A stretch of 7,795 nucleotides of DNA from NCBI GenBank assembly GCA_013042925.1, contig JABDPH010000270.1, forward strand, positions 1-7,795, read 5' to 3'. Under the pieces are notes generated by a model. That model was given only the letters and a program-made list of their open reading frames with translations. It made no database searches and was not told where the DNA came from. Positions within the stretch are counted from its first letter, which is position 1. The number at the start of each line of letters is the position of its first letter. Source of the DNA: Eudoraea sp. (GTDB taxonomy: Bacteria; Bacteroidota; Bacteroidia; Flavobacteriales; Flavobacteriaceae). Position numbers and translations under genes: made by a program. Below are positions 1 through 5,895 of this stretch, piece by piece.

Positions 1-104
1 CCATAATGTTGTGTTTTAGTTGAGGCATAAGTAAAGGAAGGTAATAGCAAGGACCCGGTCGTAAAAACTGTGGATTGCAACAAAAAATCTCGTCTGGATG
101 GCAT
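1..104 (-). CDS. N-terminal fragment of a Tat-exported protein (cut by window edge)
   Basis: Only the first 34 codons are present, reading leftwards from an ATG at 104-102 to the window edge. The peptide starts MPSRRDFL, which fits the twin-arginine consensus (S/T-R-R-x-F-L). It is followed by a Ser/Thr/Leu-rich hydrophobic stretch at about residues 9-26 and a Pro near residues 22-27, as in a Tat signal peptide. This predicts export of a folded, often cofactor-bearing protein across the inner membrane, or its anchoring there. The mature domain lies outside the window, so the enzyme family cannot be named; Bacteroidota use such signals on oxidoreductases, phosphatases and sugar-modifying enzymes. 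The start is chosen because the RR motif begins two residues after this Met. The frame stays open for some codons upstream, so a longer N-terminus is possible. The gene is divergent from mazG across 103 bases. Confidence 0.62.
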   Translation of the reverse strand, partial: MPSRRDFLLQSTVFTTGSLLLPSFTYASTKTQHY

Positions 105-207
105 GATTTTATTTTCTGGATTAGTTAGTTGTCTGCTTCTAAATTAGTTTAAATTTTCCATACACCTATCTCATTCGTATTTGTACTTTTACACAAATGC
201 TCGTTCA
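105..207. promoter_or_regulatory. Divergent intergenic region between the Tat-protein gene and mazG
   Basis: This 103-base AT-rich gap must hold the promoters of both divergent genes. On the plus strand, TACTTTTA at 184-191 is one mismatch from the Bacteroidota -7 element TAnnTTTG and would place transcription start near 197, about 10 bases before the mazG ATG. No convincing TTTG (-33) sits at the right distance. On the minus strand, TAATTTAG (146-139) is a one-mismatch candidate for the Tat-protein gene. No Shine-Dalgarno sequence is visible for either gene. Exact promoters are uncertain. Confidence 0.3.
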
Positions 208-981
208 ATGAATAAAAGAGAAATACAACTCAAGGCCTTTGATCGCCTTCTTACTATAATGGATGAGCTCCGGGAGCAATGTCCATGGGACAAAAAACAG
301 ACAATGCAAACGTTAAGGCACCTTACCATAGAAGAAACGTATGAATTGGGCGACGCAATTTTGGATAATGATCTTAATGAAATAAAAAATGAGCTTGGTG
401 ATCTGTTGTTGCATATTGTTTTTTATGCAAGAATAGGGTCGGAAACGAATAGTTTTGATATTGCCGATGTAGCTAATTCTATTTGTGATAAACTCATAAA
501 CCGCCATCCTCATATTTATGGGGATGTTGCTGTCACTGATGAGGAGGATGTAAAAAGGAATTGGGAAAATATTAAACTACGAGAAGGTAAAAAAAGCGTT
601 CTGGAAGGCGTTCCAAATAGTCTTCCGGCATTAGTGAAAGCCAATAGGATTCAGGAAAAAGTAGCTGGAGTTGGATTTGATTGGGAACGTCCGGAACAAG
701 TATTTGAAAAGGTCAAAGAAGAATTATCAGAATTGCAGGAAGAAATAAACTTAGGGAACCGAGATAAATTGGAAGCAGAGTTTGGAGATGTGCTTTTCTC
801 TATAGTTAATTATGCCAGATTTTTAGATATCAATCCTGAGAGTGCACTGGAGAGAACGAATAAGAAATTTATAAAGCGGTTTCAATATCTGGAGAGTAAG
901 GCGAAAGAACAGCGCAAAAAACTAAAAGAAATGTCACTTGACGAGATGGATGTATATTGGGAGGAAGCCAAGAAAATTTGA
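208..981 (+). CDS. mazG: Nucleoside triphosphate pyrophosphohydrolase MazG
   Basis: MazG hydrolyses (d)NTPs to NMP and pyrophosphate, a cytosolic house-cleaning enzyme that removes aberrant nucleotides and, in E. coli, influences ppGpp levels. The protein has 257 residues from ATG 208, close to the family's usual 260, and shows both MazG repeats. The N-terminal repeat has EETYE (42-46) followed by ELGD (62-65). The C-terminal repeat has EELSELQEE (171-179) followed by EFGD (191-194). These are the EExxE...ExxD Mg-binding helices of the all-alpha NTP-PPase fold. RHPHIYGD (99-106) and the KLREGK...LEGVP linker are also typical. An in-frame TTG at 181 would add nine residues, but the ATG gives the usual start MNKREIQ...AFDRL. 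The next gene, a MATE pump, follows after 120 bases. A single-domain all-alpha NTPase is excluded by the duplicated motif. Confidence 0.95.
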   Translation: MNKREIQLKAFDRLLTIMDELREQCPWDKKQTMQTLRHLTIEETYELGDAILDNDLNEIKNELGDLLLHIVFYARIGSETNSFDIADVANSICDKLINRHPHIYGDVAVTDEEDVKRNWENIKLREGKKSVLEGVPNSLPALVKANRIQEKVAGVGFDWERPEQVFEKVKEELSELQEEINLGNRDKLEAEFGDVLFSIVNYARFLDINPESALERTNKKFIKRFQYLESKAKEQRKKLKEMSLDEMDVYWEEAKKI

Positions 982-1042
982 AATTGGAAGGGGTGAATCC
1001 AATAAAAGTTTACTCCTATTACAAGTTTGGCAGATTTACTCT

Positions 1043-1065
1043 TGAACCTATGCAACAGAGGTTCA
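1043..1065 (+). other. Stem-loop between mazG and the MATE gene
   Basis: TGAACCT (1043-1049) and AGGTTCA (1059-1065) form a perfect 7-bp stem around a 9-base loop, 61 bases after the mazG stop. No T-run follows, so it is not a standard intrinsic terminator. It could still stabilise the mazG transcript end or be chance. Confidence 0.3.
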
Positions 1066-1096
1066 TAAATACCCAAATTAAACCAATCCTAAATCC

Positions 1097-1104
1097 TATA
1101 TTTG
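1097..1104 (+). promoter_or_regulatory. Candidate -7 promoter element of the MATE gene
   Basis: TATATTTG is an exact match to the Bacteroidota sigma-ABfr -7 consensus TAnnTTTG. The TTTG of the -33 box is not seen at 19-21 bases upstream. If used, transcription would begin near 1110, inside the longest possible reading frame of the MATE gene, which bears on its start codon. Confidence 0.35.
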
Positions 1105-2493
1105 CAGCTTCAAAATTACCCAGATTTGTTGCAGCGGTATACCAAAGAATTCAGATATAATATAAGGCTGGCGGTTCCTGTTATTTTAGGGATGCTGGGG
1201 CATACCTTTGTGGCTTTTGCCGATAATATTATGGTGGGGCAATTGGGTACTGCAGAATTGGCCGCCGTTTCTTTGGGTAATAGTTTTGTTTTTATAGCTA
1301 TGTCCCTGGGCATAGGATTTTCAACTGCAATTACCCCATTGGTTGCTGAGGCTGATGGCGCTGGTAATAAGGCTGGGGGTAAAAGTGCCCTTAAGCACGG
1401 ATTATTGCTATGTACTTTCCTTGGAGTTGCGCTTTTTGGCCTCATTCAACTGGGGAAACCGTTACTTTATTTGATGGACCAACCACCTGAAGTGGTAACC
1501 TTGGCTATACCTTATTTAGATCTCGTAGCCTTTTCGCTGGTTCCGTTGGTAATGTTTCAGGCTTATAAACAATTTTCTGAGGGATTGTCTCAAACAAAAT
1601 ATCCCATGTATGCCACTATTGTTGCTAATGTGGTAAATATAGTCCTGAATTACCTACTGATTTTTGGTGCCCTGGGTTTTCCAAAACTTGGAATTATAGG
1701 AGCTGCCATTGGTACCCTCGCATCAAGGGTAATTATGCTGATATTGCTTTGGTATCTGTTGGAAAAGAAGAAAAAGTTTCACGATTATGTTACGGGATTT
1801 AATTTCAGAAAGATTGAAAAAGAGGTTATGCGTAAGATTATCCATCTTGGATTTCCATCTGCATTGCAAATGTTTTTTGAAGTAGCCATATTTACAGCAG
1901 CAATTTGGATCAGCGGAGTTTTAGGCAAAAACCCCCAGGCAGCTAATCAGATAGCATTAAATCTAAGCAGCATGACCTTTATGTTTGGTATGGGACTGGG
2001 AGTAGCGGCTATGATTCGCGTAGGTAATCAGAAAGGGCTTAAAAATTTCGCGGAATTAAGACGAATTGCTCAGTCTATTTTTCTCCTTACGTTTATATTA
2101 GAGGTTATCTTTGCCATATTTTTCCTTTTAGGACGGTTTTGGTTTCCTACCATTTACCTCGATGTTAACGACCCGGTGAACCAGGCAGATAATATGGAGG
2201 TAATACTTTTGGCTTCGCAATTACTTTTAGTAGCAGCTTTTTTCCAGATTTCAGATGGTCTTCAGGTAGTTATCCTCGGTGCGCTCAGAGGCTTACAGGA
2301 TGTAAAAGTACCAACATTTATTACCCTCATTGCGTATTGGTTGATAGGTTTTCCAATATGCTATTACCTTGGTTTACATACCGAATTAAAGAGTACGGGC
2401 ATATGGATAGGATTGCTTTCGGGCCTAACGGCATCGGCAATTATGTTGTATATTCGGTTCAACAAAATGACGAAACGACTTATAGGTACATAA
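1102..2493 (+). CDS. MATE family (NorM-type) multidrug/cation antiporter
   Basis: This is an inner-membrane antiporter of the MATE family, which exports cationic drugs or other organic compounds in exchange for Na+ or H+. The frame gives up to 463 residues, the family's usual size, with about 12 hydrophobic segments in two homologous halves. NorM-type signatures include DNIMVGQLGTAELAAVSLGN (41-60) and GFSTAITPLVAEADGAG (72-88). The second half begins at about residue 245 with a PSALQMFFE helix, and GALRGLQDVK lies near the C-terminus. No ATG exists before residue 31. The longest start is TTG 1102; TTG 1126 or 1129 are alternatives. The 1129 start would begin MQRYTKEFRYN, which I recall as the usual flavobacterial N-terminus, and would leave an exact -7 promoter element at 1097-1104 outside the gene. 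Substrate and coupling ion cannot be told. A polysaccharide flippase (MOP superfamily) is less likely given the NorM motifs. Confidence 0.93.
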   Translation: MQLQNYPDLLQRYTKEFRYNIRLAVPVILGMLGHTFVAFADNIMVGQLGTAELAAVSLGNSFVFIAMSLGIGFSTAITPLVAEADGAGNKAGGKSALKHGLLLCTFLGVALFGLIQLGKPLLYLMDQPPEVVTLAIPYLDLVAFSLVPLVMFQAYKQFSEGLSQTKYPMYATIVANVVNIVLNYLLIFGALGFPKLGIIGAAIGTLASRVIMLILLWYLLEKKKKFHDYVTGFNFRKIEKEVMRKIIHLGFPSALQMFFEVAIFTAAIWISGVLGKNPQAANQIALNLSSMTFMFGMGLGVAAMIRVGNQKGLKNFAELRRIAQSIFLLTFILEVIFAIFFLLGRFWFPTIYLDVNDPVNQADNMEVILLASQLLLVAAFFQISDGLQVVILGALRGLQDVKVPTFITLIAYWLIGFPICYYLGLHTELKSTGIWIGLLSGLTASAIMLYIRFNKMTKRLIGT

Positions 2494-2502
2494 GTGTTTT
2501 AC

Positions 2503-2546
2503 TTATTTAAATCATTGGTAAATTTCGTTACCAATAAATTTAAAAA
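2503..2546. terminator. Long AT-rich hairpin, possible transcript end of the MATE gene
   Basis: An inner 8-bp stem, ATTGGTAA (2514-2521) with TTACCAAT (2528-2535), closes a 6-base loop. An outer 7-bp stem, TTTAAAT (2506-2512) with ATTTAAA (2538-2544), is separated from it by a small 1x2 internal loop. The structure begins about 10 bases after the MATE stop and ends 12 bases before the next ATG. There is no T-run after it on the plus strand, so intrinsic termination is uncertain; it may instead be a 5' leader structure or an RNA stabiliser. TAAATTTC (2519-2526) is one mismatch from a -7 element, so a promoter may overlap. Confidence 0.45.
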
Positions 2547-2557
2547 TGAATTGATCT

Positions 2558-2785
2558 ATGCAATTTCCAAAATTTTTACTTGGTGATAATACGGATTACC
2601 CTACAGCCATATTTATTGTTCATACAGAATATCCAAGGTTTATATTGAACCTGGAAAATGATGAGGTGGAATGGCTTGAGGACTTTACTGCAGAAGATGA
2701 AAATGCGCTATCTGAAGAAGCAGAGAATTTAATAGAAGCGGGCACTGAATTTTATGATCGGGAAATAGCCAGATACAAAGATTAG
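2558..2785 (+). CDS. Conserved-looking small acidic protein of unknown function
   Basis: A 75-residue protein starting MQFPKFLLGDNTDYPTAIF. I recognise this as resembling a short hypothetical protein common in Flavobacteriaceae but know no function or named domain. It has no signal peptide or membrane segment, so it is probably cytosolic. The N-terminal half (LGDNTDYP...IFIVHTEYPRFILNLENDEVEWLEDF) has strand-like alternation, and the C-terminal half (about 44-73) looks helical and very acidic, rich in Glu and Asp, with paired aromatic and charged residues at the end (FYDREIARYKD). It starts at an ATG with an A-rich leader and no Shine-Dalgarno. Its stop lies one base before the PAP2 start, so the two are almost certainly co-transcribed and probably translationally coupled. 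This context suggests a link to the membrane phosphatase or glycosyltransferase, but that is inference. Confidence 0.85.
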   Translation: MQFPKFLLGDNTDYPTAIFIVHTEYPRFILNLENDEVEWLEDFTAEDENALSEEAENLIEAGTEFYDREIARYKD

Positions 2786-2786
2786 G

Positions 2787-3356
2787 ATGTTAGAAGAATT
2801 ATTGCGACTCGACAAGGAAGTGTTCCTATTTCTAAACAATCTGGGAAGTTCTGAGTGGGATGCTTTTTGGATGTTTCTTACCAATAAGTGGAGTGCAATT
2901 CCTTTGTATGTTTTATTACTGATACTTTCATATAAACAATTCGGAACAAAGAAATTACTTGTCGTGCTTATCACAGTAGTCTTACTGATCACCGCTACTG
3001 ATCAATTGTCTAATTTTTTTAAGTATGGGATTCAGCGATTACGCCCTTGTTATGATCCTGAAGTAAGCCAAATGATGCGACTGGTAAAAGACTATTGCGG
3101 TGGCAAATTCGGTTATTTTTCAGCACATGCTTCAAATACCTCTGCATTAGCTCTATTCTTTACCATTCTTTTCAGACCGTACTATAAGTATTTTGGAATC
3201 TTTTTAATTGTTTGGGCCATCTTTGTCTCCTATAGTAGAATTTATATCGGAGTACATTTTCCTTTAGACGTATTAAGTGGCATTGTGGTAGGATTTCTAT
3301 TTGGCTGGCTATTTGCAAAGTTGTATATCTTTGCTATTTACAAGTATCGTATATGA
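2787..3356 (+). CDS. PAP2 superfamily membrane phosphatase
   Basis: An integral membrane phosphatase of the type 2 phosphatidic acid phosphatase family. Members dephosphorylate lipid phosphates on the periplasmic face, for example polyprenyl diphosphate, phosphatidylglycerol phosphate or lipid A. The 189 residues carry all three catalytic motifs. These are KYGIQRLRP (79-87, KxxxxxxRP), SAHAS (112-116, the PSGH motif in the variant form with catalytic-type His114), and SRIYIGVH (150-157, SRxxxxxH with the nucleophile-type His157), followed by the usual P-x-D (D161). Hydrophobic segments at about 37-49, 57-72, 118-130, 136-150 and 163-182 give the usual multi-helix layout. The gene begins one base after the small acidic-protein gene and overlaps the GT83 gene by four bases (ATGA), the signature of a coupled operon. 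The partner suggests work on undecaprenyl phosphates or lipid A; the substrate is not determined by sequence. Confidence 0.93.
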   Translation: MLEELLRLDKEVFLFLNNLGSSEWDAFWMFLTNKWSAIPLYVLLLILSYKQFGTKKLLVVLITVVLLITATDQLSNFFKYGIQRLRPCYDPEVSQMMRLVKDYCGGKFGYFSAHASNTSALALFFTILFRPYYKYFGIFLIVWAIFVSYSRIYIGVHFPLDVLSGIVVGFLFGWLFAKLYIFAIYKYRI

Positions 3357-5014
3357 TCTCAAATACGAGGTATTGGTTTTTCCTCATACTTATTGTTCTG
3401 GTATACCTGGCCGGAATGTTTGTGACTCTTTTCGAGAATGATTCAGCTCAGTTTGCCGTAATGGCAATGCGGATGGTACAGGAAAACGATTTTATAAACT
3501 TGATCAAAGGTCCGGAGGAATACTTAGATAAACCCCATATGCATTATTGGCTCGCTGCTATTTCCTTTAAAATATTCGGACTTAATGAATGGGCCTATCG
3601 CATTCCCGGCATTTTAACTACACTTTTAGGTGCTTACAGCTGCTTTGGTCTGGGAAAGCTTCTCTATAATAAGGAAGTAGGGAAAATAGCTACACTCATT
3701 TTCATGACTGCACAAACCATTATGCTATCTAATATTGACGTGCGTACCGATGCAGTTCTTACCGGATTCACCATTTTTGCCATTTGGCAATTTGCGTCAT
3801 ATATAGAAAAAAATTCTTTTAAAAACCTGCTGATGGGTGCCTTTGGTGCAGGAATCGCTTTTTCTACCAAAGGTCAGATTGCAATTTTGGTAATTGGTCT
3901 GCCACTACTTTGCCATTTGATATATACGAATAAATGGAAACAGTTATTTAGTTGGAAGGTATTGGTTGCTTTGGCTGTTTTTGGTTTAACAATAAGCCCG
4001 ATTTTATATGCGTATTACTTACAATTTGATCTGCATCCTGAGAAGGTTATCAGGGGAAAAGACCATAGGAGTGGAATACTGTTTATTTTGTGGGAACAAA
4101 GTTTTGAACGATTAAGCGGAGAAGGCGTAGGGAAAAACAGCAGCGATTATTTTTTCTTTTTTCATACTTTTTTATGGGTGTTTCTTCCATGGACCCTAAT
4201 TGGACTTGCAGCTTATGGGACCAGGGCGAAAGAATTTATTACGACCAGGTTCCGGAGAGATTCCGGGCGAGAATTACTAACTGTTGGCGGTATTACATTG
4301 ATCTTTATAATCATAAGTTTTGCACAATTTAAATTACCACACTATTTAAATATTCTTATTCCTTTATTCGCAATACTTTCGGCATCATTCATCGGCAAAT
4401 TACTCAATTCATCAAAGGAAAAAAATGTTAAGGTATTTCTTGGGCTTCAATATTTTATTCTAAGTCTGGTTTTAATTACCACTGTCCTTATTTGCTTGTT
4501 TGTATTTAAGATCTCAAGCTGGTATGCCTATAGTCTATTAATAATGAGCATAGTGCTGATTGTTTATTTTAGTATGAAACGTGAGGAATATGGTCTTAAG
4601 TTAATAAGCATTTCAGTTTACAGTTCTCTTCTTTTAAATGCCATTTTAAACTTACATTTTTATCCATCTTTACTTAAATATCAGGCTGGATCTACAATGG
4701 CAGAGATAATAGCTGAGAATAAGATCCCTGTAGATGATGTTTATAAAATTACATGGCATCATACATGGGGCCTTGATTTTTACAACCAACATCCGGTTCA
4801 ATATGCAGAGCAGGATAATTTGGCCGGGATGGGTGCTGTTTGGGTTTATGTGGCGGATAATGATCTTAAAAAATTAAAAGCTTCGGGTTTAGAATGGGAC
4901 AAGCAATTCACCGTAGATCAATTTAGGATAACGCGTTTACAACCTAAGTTTTTAAATCCGGCAACAAGGAATGAGGTTTTGAACAAAATGCATTTAATAC
5001 AACTTTCCGAATAA
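3353..5014 (+). CDS. ArnT-like (GT83/PMT_2) polyprenyl-phosphate sugar transferase
   Basis: A 553-residue inner-membrane glycosyltransferase of the GT-C fold, like ArnT, which moves a sugar from undecaprenyl phosphate to lipid A or another periplasmic acceptor. Evidence: an N-terminal membrane helix (about 7-25) followed by the acidic first loop END-SAQFA (E28, D30), where the family has its catalytic acid; YLDKPHMHYWL (57-67) with FGLNEWAYRIPG (75-86), a hallmark of the family; DVRTDA (129-134); STKG (171-174); and KLPHYL (327-332). Repeated hydrophobic segments reach about residue 436, followed by a roughly 115-residue soluble, periplasmic-type tail, also usual in this family. It starts at the ATG overlapping the PAP2 stop. 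The sugar and acceptor are unknown: aminoarabinose is only one option, and no arn biosynthesis genes are present in the window. Protein O-glycosylation is an alternative. The gene ends 5 bases before a convergent gene. Confidence 0.9.
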   Translation: MISNTRYWFFLILIVLVYLAGMFVTLFENDSAQFAVMAMRMVQENDFINLIKGPEEYLDKPHMHYWLAAISFKIFGLNEWAYRIPGILTTLLGAYSCFGLGKLLYNKEVGKIATLIFMTAQTIMLSNIDVRTDAVLTGFTIFAIWQFASYIEKNSFKNLLMGAFGAGIAFSTKGQIAILVIGLPLLCHLIYTNKWKQLFSWKVLVALAVFGLTISPILYAYYLQFDLHPEKVIRGKDHRSGILFILWEQSFERLSGEGVGKNSSDYFFFFHTFLWVFLPWTLIGLAAYGTRAKEFITTRFRRDSGRELLTVGGITLIFIIISFAQFKLPHYLNILIPLFAILSASFIGKLLNSSKEKNVKVFLGLQYFILSLVLITTVLICLFVFKISSWYAYSLLIMSIVLIVYFSMKREEYGLKLISISVYSSLLLNAILNLHFYPSLLKYQAGSTMAEIIAENKIPVDDVYKITWHHTWGLDFYNQHPVQYAEQDNLAGMGAVWVYVADNDLKKLKASGLEWDKQFTVDQFRITRLQPKFLNPATRNEVLNKMHLIQLSE

Positions 5015-5019
5015 AGATT

Positions 5020-5895
5020 TTAAATTATAGTCTCTTTTAATTCTGGTTTTTTGAAGTGGTAAACGATACCCATAAGTGAAACTAAGGCGGTGATAAGAAA
5101 AAATAACATGCTAATACTTACTGAAGTATTCTCGTCTAAAGCCAGCCATAAGGCCCCATAATAGAAGACCACTTCTCTGCTGCCTATTCCACCAATAGTA
5201 AGTGGCAATACAGAAACGATAGAAGATATCAGAAATATAAATAAATAAGCAATGTTATTTCCTTCAACATCTAAAGCTTTCAAAATAAATAATACACTAA
5301 CCAATTGGGCGAGCTGAACCAATGCAGAAAACCCCAGGGATTTCCAAAAAACCGGATAAACGAAAGAAAAAAATCTTTTATTGAAAACCCAAAAAACCAG
5401 AATACTGAGCACTATGGCTATTCCAAAAAATATTTTATAAGAATTTATCCTGTATTCGTTTAAGAACAGGGCAAGCAGGCAGCTAATCACAAAAATTAAT
5501 AAAAGACCATTAAGCCTGTCTAAAATCAGGATGGAAACTACGCTCTTGGTCTTTACTTCGTACTTTTTTTTTAATACATATCCCTTATAAGCATCTCCAC
5601 CAATGCCACCCGGTAAAAACAGATTGTAGAACATACCTAGCAGATAGAGTTTTATGTTGCTCAACTGTGTAAGAAATATTTTGATTTGATGAATATATAG
5701 GTTTAGACGAAGGGCCGAAAAGACTTTGGAGATTATAAAAAACAAGAGAGCGGCGAACAAATAATAAAAATTACTGCCTTTAAGGATCTCCCATACTTCA
5801 CTGAATTGAATTTTTGTAAAAACAAAATATAGCAATACAAAGCTAAAAAGGATTTTAAGGAGGGTAATCCCTTTTTTACGAAGATTGGCCACCAA
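5020..5895 (-). CDS. YbhN/LPG-synthase-TM family flippase-like membrane protein
   Basis: A 291-residue polytopic membrane protein of the family named after the transmembrane half of lysylphosphatidylglycerol synthase MprF (also UPF0104/YbhN/AglD-like). That half of MprF flips charged lipids, and stand-alone members often sit beside glycosyltransferases, so a role in moving a lipid or lipid-linked sugar is inferred. Family motifs visible are NLFLPGGIGGDAYKGY (91-106), LDRLNGLLL (125-133) and PLTIGGIGSREVVFYY (231-246). About seven or eight hydrophobic segments are spread from residue 12 to 280. There is no ATG at the start: TTG (5895) or the adjacent GTG (5892) must be used. The start lies inside the end of the upstream GT2 gene, a 20-base overlap that implies coupled translation. 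It lacks the soluble MprF aminoacyltransferase domain, so it is not a lysyl-lipid synthase. Confidence 0.9.
   Translation of the reverse strand: MVANLRKKGITLLKILFSFVLLYFVFTKIQFSEVWEILKGSNFYYLFAALLFFIISKVFSALRLNLYIHQIKIFLTQLSNIKLYLLGMFYNLFLPGGIGGDAYKGYVLKKKYEVKTKSVVSILILDRLNGLLLIFVISCLLALFLNEYRINSYKIFFGIAIVLSILVFWVFNKRFFSFVYPVFWKSLGFSALVQLAQLVSVLFILKALDVEGNNIAYLFIFLISSIVSVLPLTIGGIGSREVVFYYGALWLALDENTSVSISMLFFLITALVSLMGIVYHFKKPELKETII

Noticed and set aside
957..1160. Plus-strand 67-codon open frame across the mazG end and MATE start
   Set aside because: It overlaps both real genes in another frame, its product has no recognisable domain, and most of its length is intergenic with no conserved-looking pattern.
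1116..1445. Minus-strand 109-codon open frame within the MATE gene
   Set aside because: It lies entirely opposite the strongly conserved MATE motifs, and its low-complexity Ala/Pro-rich product is what antisense of such a gene gives.
2729..2992. Minus-strand 87-codon open frame across the small-protein/PAP2 junction
   Set aside because: It is opposite two coupled real genes and has no domain or promoter support.
3353..5014. Naming the GT83 gene arnT
   Set aside because: The fold and motifs fit, but no aminoarabinose genes are in the window and the sugar cannot be inferred, so only the family is given.
5012..5040. Possible bidirectional terminator at the convergent gene junction
   Set aside because: Only a 5-bp AT-rich pairing with a long loop can be drawn; too weak to call.
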